Part shown: one piece after another, positions 34,501 through 56,016 of the stretch | Layout of the letters: every line of letters begins with the position of its first letter | Numbering within the stretch: position 1 is the first letter of the stretch | NCBI GenBank assembly: GCA_000226015.1 | Contig: JH154254.1 | Coordinates: 2,934-58,949, forward strand | Direction of reading: 5' to 3' | Source: Mnemiopsis leidyi | Lineage: Eukaryota; Ctenophora; Tentaculata; Lobata; Bolinopsidae | Length of the DNA stretch: 56,016 bases | Position numbers and translations under genes: made by a program | The notes under the pieces: generated by a model | The model's input: the letters and a program-made list of their open reading frames with translations, nothing else | Databases searched by the model: none | What the model was told of the DNA's origin: nothing

Positions 34501-35835
34501 CCGTTTTTGGAAAACCTTTACAAAAAAACTGATTAAAATATGTTTGTTGCATGCTTGATTTATTTCAAGCTTTGAAACATCACAACTTTCTAACCGAATT
34601 TTAAATTTCAGTTGTACATAATTATTGTTGTATCGTTCGAGCTGTATATGGTACCTATGTTCGCTGCAATTGTGATTATCTACGAATTCTTAGCTCGCTG
34701 GGTAGGGTTTAAGAGCTTTGAAACGTGGATTATGAATGGTAAGAAAAAATTTTAGTCTTTGTTTGATCAATTGCCATAATCTGTGGTTATCATTTACGAA
34801 TTTTTTCATTGTTCCGTAATATTCGGTACATTTGATGTGAATCTGTATCAAACTTCAGCTGACTTACAAGATCAAGTTTCAAAAGAAGATGAAATAGAAG
34901 ACGGGGAAGACTTCAGCCTCACAGCTAAGATGAAGATGGTGATGGGAGTTTGTCAGACTGTCCAGAACTCGTTAGATCTGGTAGCAAGTTACTGCGAACG
35001 TGTCAAAAAGTATGTCGTTCAGTCGGTTATTGTCGACCAAGATTTTAAACGATCAATAATTTTGCTGTTTCGCCTTAAATTTCCCTTCAGTTTTTCTGTT
35101 CATTTTGTTCATGTTTCACTTATCTTCAGCGTGTTCAACTGGACTATACCGTTTCTGTCGTTCATGGCAGCGTCAGTCCTCATTTCAGGAACTATAATAC
35201 TTTACTTCCTTCCTCTGAGGTGGCTTGTCCTAGCCTGGGGTAACTACCTTACTTCACTTTTTTATGCCAAACTATTTCGGTTTGGCATAAGTTTGCAAGA
35301 GTTCAGAAAGAATGTGTTTTCTTGTTCATACATAGCTGTTTCACATCGTGACATTCTTCGCATGTTTCAGGTATAAATAAGTTGACTGTCAAGTTAAGAA
35401 ACCCAGAGTACGAGGAAAACCAAGAACTTTTGAACTTCTTGTGTCGATTACCGTCAGATATTGAACTAGTGAGTAACTTATATAACATTTTAGTTGTATT
35501 GTTATTTTAATCTTTTAGAGCCCACAATCCCACATTATGCAAGTGTGGCTAGCTACCCATCTTATCGTGTTTTGGTGTCCCGTCATATTTTACAGATGGA
35601 GGCATTTTGATTCGATATCTTTTTGTACATAACATTGCTTCTGTCAAATCTGAAAAGTTTTCAATAGAAGAATCCAAGTTAAGCATGGACCCTTGCGTTC
35701 AATTGTTCAACACTTTTGATCGAAAAAAAGTTTTAACTTGTCCATTTTCAGAATCAGATGCGGGTCATCACGAAGGAATCGTCAAAACGAAGCACAGCAC
35801 TAAACAAAACAGTCAAATCGCGCTGGCACAAGTAA
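12726..35835 (+). CDS. MCTP: MCTP family protein (multiple C2 and transmembrane domains), full gene, 24 coding exons
   Basis: Exons: 12726-13547, 20190-20564, 25631-25864, 26638-26764, 27519-27658, 27792-27871, 28000-28111, 28475-28594, 30176-30268, 30981-31070, 31428-31478, 31964-32134, 32267-32400, 32604-32796, 33079-33199, 33350-33452, 33603-33719, 33880-34045, 34215-34322, 34612-34738, 34859-35009, 35130-35239, 35371-35468, 35752-35835. Phases agree at every junction and give about 1308 residues. Order: basic, Ser/Pro-rich N-terminus, C2A (about 500-600), linker, C2B (about 770-880), C2C (about 930-1045), then the C-terminal region with two membrane segments (about 1118-1145 and 1218-1240) that defines MCTPs. 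The family binds calcium and phospholipid through C2 loops and sits in ER or endosomal membrane. It is longer than vertebrate MCTP1/2 because of the N-terminal region and C2A-C2B linker. The first two introns (6.6 and 5.1 kb) are large, the rest mostly under 1.6 kb. Exon 2 is the least certain. Confidence 0.93.
13548..20189 (+). other. MCTP intron 1 (6.6 kb)
   Basis: No certain exon inside. It holds a diverged 300-bp tandem duplication (about 14997-15247 against 15297-15540, sharing gaacttcgagtat and atgcaaat blocks), a CACTACCACCACATCAC repeat near 16115-16155, and a 15-bp gtcattttgtctgtg-type repeat at 19133-19221. A spliceable-looking 50-nt segment at 16759-16808 is out of phase with the flanking exons. 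The ORFs on either strand show no family features. Confidence 0.6.
19133..19221. repeat. 15-bp minisatellite
   Basis: About six imperfect copies of gtcattttgtctgtg, the later ones degraded (atcatttcgtctctg, gtcattttgtccat). Confidence 0.85.
20190..20564 (+). CDS. MCTP: MCTP exon 2 (start uncertain): Ser-rich segment
   Basis: The 3' border is firm: tcag|gtaagg at 20564/20565, phase 0. The coding part is clear from about 20298 on: TSSDQRHHVVEETTSSGSDV, LPLIRSSSVRSEGSRPDRSR, then an acidic tail ending in ESNSQ. For the 5' border the best acceptor is the pyrimidine-rich tctactcccag before 20190, which keeps phase 0 with exon 1. It adds an odd hydrophobic LTFRVYLAFVLLPYDRAKA. A weaker in-phase acceptor precedes 20277. 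A separate first exon using ATG 20256 (G at -3 and +4) is also possible. Confidence 0.6.
22456..22850. repeat. 44-bp minisatellite, about nine imperfect copies
   Basis: Unit of the form tttactaactgatgcagctg atgctagttctcaaatgtataaag, with cagctgatg/cagcttatg variants and some shortened copies (one near 22720 lacks about 13 bases). It lies in MCTP intron 2. Confidence 0.92.
23347..23448. repeat. 17-bp minisatellite, six copies
   Basis: Head-to-tail copies of cagtcaaatgagttatc, nearly perfect in the middle, in MCTP intron 2. Confidence 0.93.
25138..25630. repeat. 9-bp satellite (CCAACACAT/CCACCACAT)n with an assembly gap
   Basis: About 490 bases of catccaaca and catccacca units, interrupted by 14 N at 25182-25195, so its length is unknown. 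Variants with cact or catc (ctacatcc, atcacatcc) cluster in the middle. On the minus strand the array reads as long GGTGTGGATG-type frames that are artefacts of the period. Its last unit, ccacatccag, supplies the AG of the MCTP exon 3 acceptor. Confidence 0.97.
25631..25864 (+). CDS. MCTP: MCTP exon 3: basic then acidic pre-C2A segment
   Basis: 78 codons, phase 0 on both sides, ending gag|gtacgg. It reads LEMNRKNLVAVTNDVVKLHK, a strongly basic SPKRRKRQSDWRKPGLKLLK, then FFVYSESSSSSEESLQWEED and Glu residues. The upstream satellite translates only as a His/Pro or Gln/His/Ile repeat, so the exon must begin near the satellite edge; cag at 25628-25630 keeps phase. Confidence 0.83.
26638..28111 (+). 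CDS. MCTP: MCTP exons 4-7: C2A domain
   Basis: Exons 26638-26764, 27519-27658, 27792-27871 and 28000-28111. The order of C2 landmarks is intact: strand YRVELTVISSSNL, loop 1 ASRDSNGLSDPYCKIK, NLNPQWEEKFSF, loop 3 VMDYDRGFRDDLIG. All five expected acidic calcium ligands are present (Asp of RDS and SDP; the three Asp of MDYDRGFRDD), so this C2 should bind calcium. Exon 5 ends tttaag|gcaaga, a GC donor, with the frame continuing exactly into exon 6 (cag|gtcatggat). A 39-nt in-frame candidate microexon lies in the 26765-27518 intron. Confidence 0.92.
26997..27035 (+). CDS. MCTP: Candidate 39-nt cassette microexon in C2A loop 1
   Basis: A pyrimidine-rich acceptor (ttttccccactttag) and a strong donor (ata|gtaagc) bound exactly 39 nt that stay open in the phase of the intron (phase 1). 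Inclusion would place GVGSPMPWSNAADR between the two aspartates of calcium-binding loop 1, changing ...RDSNGLSDPY to a loop 13 residues longer. Not needed for the canonical protein; use is inferred from the splice sites and phase. Confidence 0.4.
28475..31478 (+). CDS. MCTP: MCTP exons 8-11: linker between C2A and C2B
   Basis: Exons 28475-28594, 30176-30268, 30981-31070 and 31428-31478, all phase 0, so each could be skipped without frameshift. Contents: SSPPLTPPQLKKLVRKPTAY; KALELSPTKESVTGYPKMVV; ECGGSESGSPGAAERAAAVA then TYIKRRK; SNRLLEMGGTVQNIWK. The low-complexity Ser/Pro and basic character matches the variable linkers of MCTPs. The third exon has a tandem acceptor ctagcag (NAGNAG), so one extra Gln could be included. 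Confidence 0.82.
31964..32796 (+). CDS. MCTP: MCTP exons 12-14: C2B domain
   Basis: Exons 31964-32134, 32267-32400 and 32604-32796. Landmarks: HLTGILSITLVEACNL, loop 1 LRPMNKDGSSDPYCKFK, HKSK then VLRRTLDPVWKERFEIRVYS, loop 3 VYDYEEFGFSDNFIG. Two ligand positions deviate from the canonical set: Asn replaces the first Asp of loop 1 and Glu replaces the second Asp of loop 3, so calcium affinity may be weaker than in C2A (inference). The last exon continues to the acidic LLPPSAEVDISEFEES and ends with PDDLVNIRKTY. Confidence 0.91.
32455..32556. repeat. 15-bp minisatellite in an MCTP intron
   Basis: About six copies of tttgtatcccaaagt/tttgtatcccaacgt, degraded at the left end, just upstream of the exon 14 acceptor. 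Confidence 0.88.
32921..33108 (+). repeat. Five tandem copies of a 3' splice site plus exon start
   Basis: A 37-38 bp unit begins at 32929, 32967, 33005, 33042 and 33079. Each copy carries tatttcag or ttttcag followed by gcaatgtcgtacaatcct and ctaaactac. The fifth copy is the start of MCTP exon 15. The first copy differs slightly (cgtctcag|gaaatg, ctctgaac). Spacing is 38, 38, 37 and 37 nt. Confidence 0.96.
33079..33719 (+). CDS. MCTP: MCTP exons 15-17: C2C domain
   Basis: Exons 33079-33199, 33350-33452 and 33603-33719. Landmarks: YKWEDVEDVGVLIVKIIKCI, loop 1 LPEADTLIGSSDPFCFIE, YKTQDPVWNKQFKF, HIKDIHSTLNIRVFDEEKNK, then NFLGCVKLPILEAHTIHR. Loop 1 is one residue longer than standard, and loop 3 reads DEEKNKYN with Glu and Asn where two Asp are expected, so calcium binding is doubtful. 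Only the fifth of the repeated acceptors joins the upstream exon in an open frame. Confidence 0.92.
33880..34045 (+). CDS. MCTP: MCTP exon 18: post-C2C segment
   Basis: Encodes CLLKDRKLERVGFGEIFLET then ELIYNPLRAAIKTLLPAEEN, the conserved 'xLIYNPxxAxI' stretch that closes the last MCTP C2 domain, followed by a charged EEPKFKRNLFMQ. Phase 0 at the donor cag|gtttga. Confidence 0.9.
34215..35835 (+). CDS. MCTP: MCTP exons 19-24: C-terminal membrane region
   Basis: Exons 34215-34322, 34612-34738, 34859-35009, 35130-35239, 35371-35468 and 35752-35835. First membrane segment: ALLLYIIIVVSFELYMVPMF continuing to IVIIYEFL. Then an acidic loop (SKEDEIEDGEDF) and an amphipathic MKMVMGVCQTVQNSLDLVAS, second membrane segment VFNWTIPFLSFMAASVLISG with ILYFLPLRWLVLAWG, then GINKLTVKLRNPEYEENQEL, FLCRLPSDIEL and a basic end (KTVKSRWHK). 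This arrangement is diagnostic for MCTPs and anchors the C2 domains on the cytosolic side. The FNWT...IPLR-like box is the best conserved stretch. Confidence 0.93.
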
Positions 35836-35934
35836 AATTGATCATAAACCTCTACAAGTATGGACCATTGGGCCTTGATAGGTTTTTGTGAACTAAAATT
35901 TTTATGAGCAACGTGAAGTGTGTTTTTAGGAAAA

Positions 35935-35975
35935 AATAAATTGAAGTGATTAGCCGGATTTAAGAAATCAATAAA
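35935..35975 (+). promoter_or_regulatory. Candidate MCTP poly(A) signals
   Basis: AATAAA occurs at 35935-35940 and again at 35970-35975, 100 and 135 bases after the stop codon. A usual distance for animal 3' ends. Confidence 0.6.
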
Positions 35976-37389
35976 CGTAACAGCATTAACTACATTTTGG
36001 TTGACTTTGGTTTTTAAACGCGCTGTCTTCAAATTTTGTGATTTTCGGAAAATGGTGTTTGTGTTTCGTAGTTTCAGATTGACTTTTATTATTTGTGGAT
36101 GAACGTTTTTTCAGACTATTTTAATTCGTTATAAATTTGATTTTGGATAGGCTTTAGTGACACAAATATTGACAAGGTTCCCCTCATATAGGTTGCATAT
36201 AATATTTTACGTCCGCACATGGAATGCTCTCTTATGCCAATGTTTGGCAGCTGGGACTAACTGCCCCTCTCCTTGCCAGTTGCCAACGTCTCTCACTCTC
36301 ACTCTTTCTCACTCTTGTTCTGTACGGATGCTATAAAATGAACCTTGACATAGAATTAAGTAAAAACAAAGCTAAGAGAGAGAGTCGGGGAGGGGGCAGT
36401 GAGTCGTGGGGCGATCTGTTGCTGTTTCGGCAGGGTTCTTCTGCCATTGCATTAATCTAATAAATTATGAAATTTCAGTTAAATTATTTCTCGAAAGCCC
36501 TCAGAAATGTATGATAGTCTAGGGGAGTTCATTTGACCCGATTTGATTTGTTTTAAAATCTGCTTTCATTTTCCAAGACTTGTTTTTGATAAAGTTTTTT
36601 AATTTAACTTAATGATATCTAATAATATTACAATGCCCCATAAGGTATTTTTGATTAGCGTCGTCATGCCTGACTGCCCAATCAAAGGGACGTTTAATTT
36701 GATTTGTTTGCAGTTTGTAGTAGACCACCCTTTCTGTGATTGAACTGGTGTTTATCCGGAGCATCGTGAGTCTTAAATTAAGTTTATAAAAATAAGCTGT
36801 TGATTAAAATTGATGGTTTATTATTCGAATTAATGGTATTTGTCAAATGGTTGAGGAAGTTTAATGGTCGTACACCGACGTTCTTGCTTTGTTGACAGGC
36901 TGATTTTCTCGAGAACAGTTGGTGTTTTGGGATTTTATGACAGCCTCGTTTTCCCCCACTGTGAATTCAATCGCCTAAAAATCTTCCTAAAAATTAAACT
37001 TGTACTTGTAGTTGTAGCTAAGAAAATCTTGTCCAAATTCAAGGCAAATAAAATCAATTTTCGTAACAATCAACCAAAATTGTGTAGCGTGCACAATACA
37101 ATGTAGTCATACGGAAAACTGCACTAAATTCCACATCATACTGTTTAATGTTTTGTTTAATGTTCAAATTTGTTTTTGGGTTGAAAGTGTATTTATTGAA
37201 TTTGTAGAGTTGACTTGATATTTCAATCTGTTGATTACCGAAGTTGGTGGTGTCATTGTCTTTACAAATAGTACATCTCCGAAAGTATGCTATCACTATC
37301 AGTATCAACCTGTAAGACTGGCGTGTGTCTCGCAGCTTGCTTTAACCAGAACCCTTTTGCGCTGCTAAACACCTGTGACCTGGTTAGTA
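35976..37389. other. Intergenic stretch downstream of MCTP
   Basis: AT-rich, no exon or RNA gene recognised. Short frames at 36224, 36864 and 37054 have no family character. Confidence 0.5.
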
Positions 37390-38560
37390 TAGACGAACTT
37401 AACGGGCAATGCGCGTCTAGAATTTCTTCGAAATTTATGTCGCCAGACCAGAAATGCGTTTATATTTGTAGGATGATAACCTACTGAAAACCTACCTTTA
37501 CGATGCGTGGCTCTCTAGTATACGTTTCCCTTCGATCGTAGACAATAAAGACTGAGGTACCCATTGTCTCACGTCAACGGGCGATCCGCGTCAAGAATTT
37601 TCTTCTTCTTTCGCCAGGCCGAAAAATGCGTGAGAGTGCGTGATGGCCGCGACAGTAGGTTTGTCGCGGTGATACCCGACTCACGCAGCTAAAGCTGAAA
37701 TCGTTTCGTTAGAACGTTAGACGGATATAATNNNNNNNNNNNNNNNNNNNNNNNNNNNNNNNNNNNNNNNNNNNNNNNNNNNNNNNNNNNNNNNNNNNNN
37801 NNNNNNNNNNNNNNNNNNNNNNNNNNNNNNNNNNNNNNNNNNNNNNNNNNNNNNNNNNNNNNNNNNNNNNNNNNNNNNNNNNNNNNNNNNNNNNNNNNNN
37901 NNNNNNNNNNNNNNNNNNNNNNNNNNNNNNNNNNNNNNNNNNNNNNNNNNNNNNNNNNNNNNNNNNNNNNNNNNNNNNNNNNNNNNNNNNNNNNNNNNNN
38001 NNNNNNNNNNNNNNNNNNNNNNNNNNNNNNNNNNNNNNNNNNNNNNNNNNNNNNNNNNNNNNNNNNNNNNNNNNNNNNNNNNNNNNNNNNNNNNNNNNNN
38101 NNNNNNNNAATCATTGTACGGCAGCGCGCACCCTCCTGTCATTTTATTCGCTTCGAATGAGTTGTCGCGGTGATACCCGACTCACGGATATAATCTCGTC
38201 AACGAATGAGGGTCGGACGAAGTCAGACAACGAGAGTCAGGTATCAGTATCACCGCGACAACGGATAAGACCAAAGACGCGGATATCGTCTCGTCAAGGG
38301 AGAGAGCCACTCAGCGACCGGGAAGTTTGTACAGCGCGCACCCTCCCGACATGCGACACATTTCGGACATGGACAAAGTCAGACAACCGGGAAGTTTATT
38401 TATTTATTTTTTTTTATTTATTTTTTTATTTTTTTTAACACTGAGCCGTATGATTCAGATTGGCCTCGTCCAACTCCATAGTCTTCTGTTGTTTACTTGT
38501 TACCGGGCGCAGCTCTCTCTACGGTTCGTAGGCAATAAGGACTGAGGTATCCAGGCAATC
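37390..38560. repeat. Mosaic GC-richer repeat block around an assembly gap
   Basis: A diverged tandem pair about 178 bp apart (aacgggcaatgcgcgtc at 37399 and aacgggcgatccgcgtc at 37577, both followed by a gccag...gaaatgcg block). A direct pair 500 bp apart (ttgtcgcggtgatacccgac at 37661 and 38162). A perfect 16-bp inverted pair (38161-38176 and 38247-38262). A near-identical 25-mer at the two ends (cgtagacaataaagactgag at 37537, cgtaggcaataaggactgag at 38527). cggatataat recurs at the gap edge, 38186 and 38280. A T/A-rich run at 38395-38437 could be the A-tail of a minus-strand retroposon. Probably a transposon-derived or satellite block that the assembler could not resolve. No transposase ORF is visible. 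Confidence 0.75.
37732..38108. other. Assembly gap (377 N)
   Basis: Undetermined bases. Sequence on both sides is repetitive, so the gap size is probably an estimate. Confidence 0.99.
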
Positions 38561-38623
38561 TGCTGTGCTTTGTTTTGACGGAAGGTGCGCTATCTCCAAT
38601 TTCGAATGTTCGAATGATATGTG

Positions 38624-38644
38624 CACGTGCTAAAGTTGCACGTG
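38624..38644 (+). promoter_or_regulatory. Pair of CACGTG E-boxes
   Basis: CACGTG occurs at 38624-38629 and 38639-38644, each inside the longer palindrome gcacgtgc, 15 bp start to start. They lie 130-150 bp before the ATG of the small membrane protein. CACGTG is bound by bHLH factors (Myc/Max, USF, MITF/TFE, CLOCK-type). Binding here is inference. Confidence 0.4.
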
Positions 38645-38772
38645 CGAGCTTCTCCTATGATTATGAAATTACCATGACGACGCGCACATAAATGATAAAA
38701 TCTAATTCCACAACTCTCTCTCTTTCTTTTGCTACAACTACAAGTACAAAGATCACTGAGAACTATCTAATC

Positions 38773-39180
38773 ATGGAATCAGTGTTGATTATTATTGCTA
38801 TTATCCTCCTGGGAGTTTGTATCATGGGAGGAGGAACAGCGGCATTCTGTTGTCACGGCTGGGAGAGAGGTCTTCCCTTTCTCTCCATCCGTGAGCTCTA
38901 CGACGAACTGGGGCAGCTGGATCGGCGGACTACTGAACGGTACAAAGACTTTGTTGCTGTGGTACACAAAGTGACGAAGGAGCTGCAAAAAGAAGCTACA
39001 AATCTGCCCAACCAAATTTTAATGAAGGAAGCTCAGACTGTGGTGGACGGAGACTTGGAAGCCGGAGGGATGAAGTCTACAGTTGAGTGCCAGACTGAGG
39101 AAGTGGACCCTCAAATCCCCCCTCAACAGCTTATCGTTGCTCCAGCCGCGGAAGTGGTGATATCAATTCCAGAAGAGTGA
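38773..39180 (+). CDS. Small single-pass membrane protein, unrecognised
   Basis: A 135-codon intronless frame. The start at 38773 has A at -3 and G at +4 and places the membrane segment at the extreme N-terminus; an in-frame upstream ATG at 38692 would add 27 Ser/Thr-rich residues. Residues 1-27 form a hydrophobic anchor (MESVLIIIAIILLGVCIMGG), followed by CCHGWERG with two cysteines that could be palmitoylated. Next comes a charged, probably helical LSIRELYDELGQLDRRTTER and YKDFVAVVHKVTKELQKEAT, then an acidic and Pro-rich tail ending VVISIPEE. The topology suggests a short extracellular end and a cytosolic coil (inference). No family recognised. It could be a lineage-specific gene between the convergent MCTP and CHD genes, or the last exon of a larger one. 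Confidence 0.6.
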   Translation: MESVLIIIAIILLGVCIMGGGTAAFCCHGWERGLPFLSIRELYDELGQLDRRTTERYKDFVAVVHKVTKELQKEATNLPNQILMKEAQTVVDGDLEAGGMKSTVECQTEEVDPQIPPQQLIVAPAAEVVISIPEE

Positions 39181-40357
39181 TATAAAATTCACAAGAATTC
39201 TTTATTTCTGCAGCAACATATCCACTTCTATAATTGCGACATTTTAAACACCATTGTAAAGACATTTTATCACCACATGTTATGATTTTATCGGTCCAAG
39301 TACACGTCGTACTTGGGTCACAGTGGGGGGAACTGGATGATGTATCTTACCAACTTTCGAGGAAGACTCATCTCCTGCTCTTCGTGCCAGCCTCAAGTTC
39401 TATTGAATCTCGCCCATTAGAGAGCGGGATCCAACTCAACTTGAGGTCCCGCTGCCGCGGATCTGACTTGGCTGATGGTCCGGGAGTGCGGTCAACTCCA
39501 ATTTGTTTTTGCCATTTTAACCCTCTCATATGTTAAATCTAATAGCAATTGCGGTCTACAATTTACTTTCAAACTAAACTTTTAACATTCAATTATAAAT
39601 ACTAAAGACGAATTTTATGATGAACTTAAAATGAAATTGTTTACACTTCGAACTAAATGCACTTTCATGTCACTGGGGGCACCTAAAAAAGTTTCCAAAC
39701 ATCTTATAGTTTTACTAAAAGTAGATCAGTGCAAGAACCGTAACTGTGCTCCTCACAAAAAGCAACGAAATGCGAGGGAAAAGAAAACATAAGTATAAGA
39801 CATCGCCAATGCAAACATTATCTTCATCAGGTAAAAATACATTAGCAGATTAAAAGTCGTTAAAAAGAAGTGAGAAAAGTCTGACCCTAATTTTGTGTGA
39901 AATTTGTCCGTACATCACACTTGGAGATCAGTTCATTTGGCGTCAGATGATGTTCTATAATTATAAAATCGGACGGGTTTAAAACTGTTTTTTCTTTCGT
40001 AAAGGTGAACATGAATGCAGCTATGTGAATGGACCGGAAAATCATCTTTGATAAAAATCAAATATCTCCCTCAAAACGATAAATATTACACGTTCTTGAA
40101 AACATCTGCAGCACTTTTATTTTACATGATCGACAGGTTGTCAATCACAGAGTCGGCACAAATAGGGCAAATAGCAGTCTGACTAAACAGTTAACTTTCA
40201 TCATCTTTTTCTTTTCCTGAAACGATTTTAAACCGTGAGAATCTCCTCTGATATAAAATGAACAAAATTAGGCGAAGTAGAAGTAAGAGGAGTGGCTGGC
40301 TAAAAAATTAGATGCTATTTATCTTAGAACTTTAATCTAGAACTTTTGTCTAGAATC
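39181..40357. other. Intergenic stretch and CHD 3' UTR
   Basis: Contains the 3' UTR of the minus-strand CHD gene from 40357 down to about 40100, with TTTATT (AATAAA on the minus strand) at 40116-40121 as the likely poly(A) signal. The rest shows no exon or RNA gene. Confidence 0.5.
40116..40121 (-). promoter_or_regulatory. Candidate CHD poly(A) signal
   Basis: AATAAA on the minus strand, about 240 bases past the CHD stop codon. Confidence 0.5.
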
Positions 40358-54573
<14,216 letters not shown>

Positions 54574-55856
54574 CTGCAAAGTTAAAGTTTTACAACTGCA
54601 GTCATAACTCGTATCTATGTTGCACAAGGTAAACAAAATGTTACTGGTATAACTAATAACTCCTAACATCAATTTCCATATGGTCAGTGCCTTCTTTTGT
54701 GTAAAATAACATGCTGTTAGACCGTTTTGATTCTTTTGCGTAAGCAATGTAAGATGTATAGAAGGAAGATGAGGTATTAAGGTTAAAGTGTTAAAGGTGG
54801 ATTGAAATGTGATCTCGAATCGGGATCGGTGAGAAGTGTCGCGATCAGGATTTTACCAGGATCGGGAGGCGGGAATGTATCCGGGAAGTTGACCGGGACC
54901 GGAACTTTTCTATTTCCGGCTAGATTTTCAATGCAATCTTGATTTCAAATTTCGATTAAACTTCAATAATATTTTGAAGTAAACAATTTTGAAAATATAC
55001 AGGGTGTCAACTGTCCAGGGTACAACCAGTCTTGGTGAGAACGTTCGGGCTTATTACTCGGCCTCTCATTATCAAATATGCAAAATCTTATCAGGGATAC
55101 TTCAGAAAAGAAGCCCATTCGAGGAATACTTTAAGTTGTCGAAATGAACTTTCATTTATCGCGATTTTCGCCCTTTATCATGTCCGGATCTTATGCTCTA
55201 CCAAAGAGAACAAGAATTGCGGCCGCTTTCACTGTGTCAGGCGACCGCTGAAATTCCCGTATCATTTATCGCTTATTGTAATAAAAATTCGCGAAATACG
55301 GAATCATAATACGCAACCACTAACCACACGCGTAATTTCGGTTCATTTTCATAGTTCTGGCTCAGCACGTGTAAATACAGACGCGCGAATTAATGCGGCC
55401 GTTCAATGCATGAGTTTAAAATTTCAAGCTGCACGCGCAAAGTTTGATGAACACTATCGCGCGTTCTTTTCATTGTTTTATTTCAAATATCTTGAGTCTG
55501 TATGACGTCGTCATAATTATACTGTCTGTGCTATCTTTATAATTTATTCATAGTCATACTGCGTTGTGTTTATACTTTATACTAATAGCGTTATGTAAGT
55601 TTGTCGTTAAAAAGATTTGTACCGTGTACGGAGCTGAGATTAAAATCGTGTTACATTCATCTTTCAATCTGTCAAATTTCGACAAATTACTCAATAAAAC
55701 TAAAGTTCATAGAATTTTGATCATTTTTCTTGGTGTGATGCAAATATACATAAATTTCATAATGTTTATGTATATCTGAAGTACATTCTGCGGCCTTGGG
55801 CAGTTAAAACCTATAATGGTATTTGTATACATGATAAGTTTGATAAAGGAGCGCGG

Positions 55857-55880
55857 ACGTATGTACGTACGTACGTACGG
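55857..55880. repeat. Short (ACGT)n microsatellite
   Basis: About six units of acgt/gtac, self-complementary. Confidence 0.85.
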
Positions 55881-55974
55881 ACACTTTTCGAGCTAATATT
55901 CCAAAATTACGCTGTCGATCGCCAACCCTTGTTTTGTACTTTTTGTGCACGTGCAACAAAACGTATACAAAACA

Positions 55975-56013
55975 ATCTTGCCATTTGGGCCCTTCGGGCC
56001 CAAATGGCAAGAT
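55975..56013. repeat. Perfect inverted repeat with 18-bp arms and a 3-base loop
   Basis: atcttgccatttgggccc at 55975-55992, loop ttc, then gggcccaaatggcaagat at 55996-56013. A terminator-like hairpin has no meaning in an animal genome, so it may be a transposon end, a cruciform-forming site or a fold-back at an assembly edge. Confidence 0.93.
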
Positions 56014-56016
56014 CGG

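Larger units (their letters stand above)
54574..56016. other. No gene recognised; right flank of CHD
   Basis: Either the first CHD intron or the 5' flank. No acidic, Ser-rich exon of the kind that starts CHD1 is visible on the minus strand. A gatcggga/ccgggacc-rich patch lies at 54815-54905. The plus-strand frame at 55032-55505 (157 codons) has no domain and no Kozak-like start. Confidence 0.45.

Noticed and set aside
37689-38142. Frames made mostly of undetermined residues
   Set aside because: They span the 377-base gap and have no real sequence.
38157-38438. 93-codon frame in the repeat block
   Set aside because: It translates the repeated ctcgtcaa/accgggaag units and runs into the T/A-rich tract.
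55032-55505. 157-codon plus-strand frame beyond the CHD gene
   Set aside because: No domain, no start context and mixed composition; it is not treated as a gene.

Overview
The window is a piece of a draft animal genome (N runs at 11513-11522, 25182-25195 and 37732-38108). Evidence for an animal: introns with GT/GC...AG borders at every junction I could build, two multi-exon genes of metazoan type (an MCTP and a CHD1/CHD2-like remodeller), rhodopsin-type 7TM receptors, a non-LTR retrotransposon tail, and many micro- and minisatellites. The DNA is AT-rich. An invertebrate, perhaps a cnidarian or another early-branching animal, fits best, but the sequence alone does not fix the phylum.

Layout. 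1-12.7 kb: gene-poor, with several unrelated minisatellites (42, 36 and 39 bp units), a CT microsatellite, a 5'-truncated non-LTR retrotransposon tail (minus strand, 2471-3160) and one weak candidate exon (1203-1388, minus). 12.7-35.8 kb: one plus-strand gene of about 24 coding exons for an MCTP protein (three C2 domains, then two C-terminal membrane regions). I followed it from ATG to stop with consistent phase at every junction. 35.8-40.3 kb: the space between two convergent genes. It holds a mosaic GC-richer repeat block around the 377-base gap and a short intronless gene for a single-pass membrane protein (38773-39180). 40.36-54.57 kb: a minus-strand CHD1/CHD2-type chromatin remodeller, 23 exons, complete at its 3' end. 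Its 5' exons lie outside the window or were not found. Its largest intron (43654-48644) holds two closely related plus-strand 7TM receptor genes, one with an in-frame TAG and one intact. 54.6-56.0 kb: no recognised gene; the window ends in a perfect 18-bp hairpin.

How the genes relate. The MCTP should be a calcium-sensing C2 protein anchored in ER or endosomal membrane. The CHD protein should be an ATP-dependent nucleosome remodeller in the nucleus. Nothing links them beyond tail-to-tail neighbourhood. The receptors look like a recent tandem duplication nested in the CHD intron.

The most unusual observation is in the MCTP gene. The 3' splice site of the exon that opens C2C, with the first codons of that exon, is tandemly repeated five times (32921-33108). 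Each copy has its own branch-point-like sequence, pyrimidine run and CAG, but only the last gives an open frame. Also notable: a 39-nt in-frame candidate microexon that would enlarge calcium-binding loop 1 of C2A, a GC-AG intron, a 9-bp satellite that runs straight into a splice acceptor, and receptor paralogues whose differences are concentrated in extracellular loops 2 and 3.
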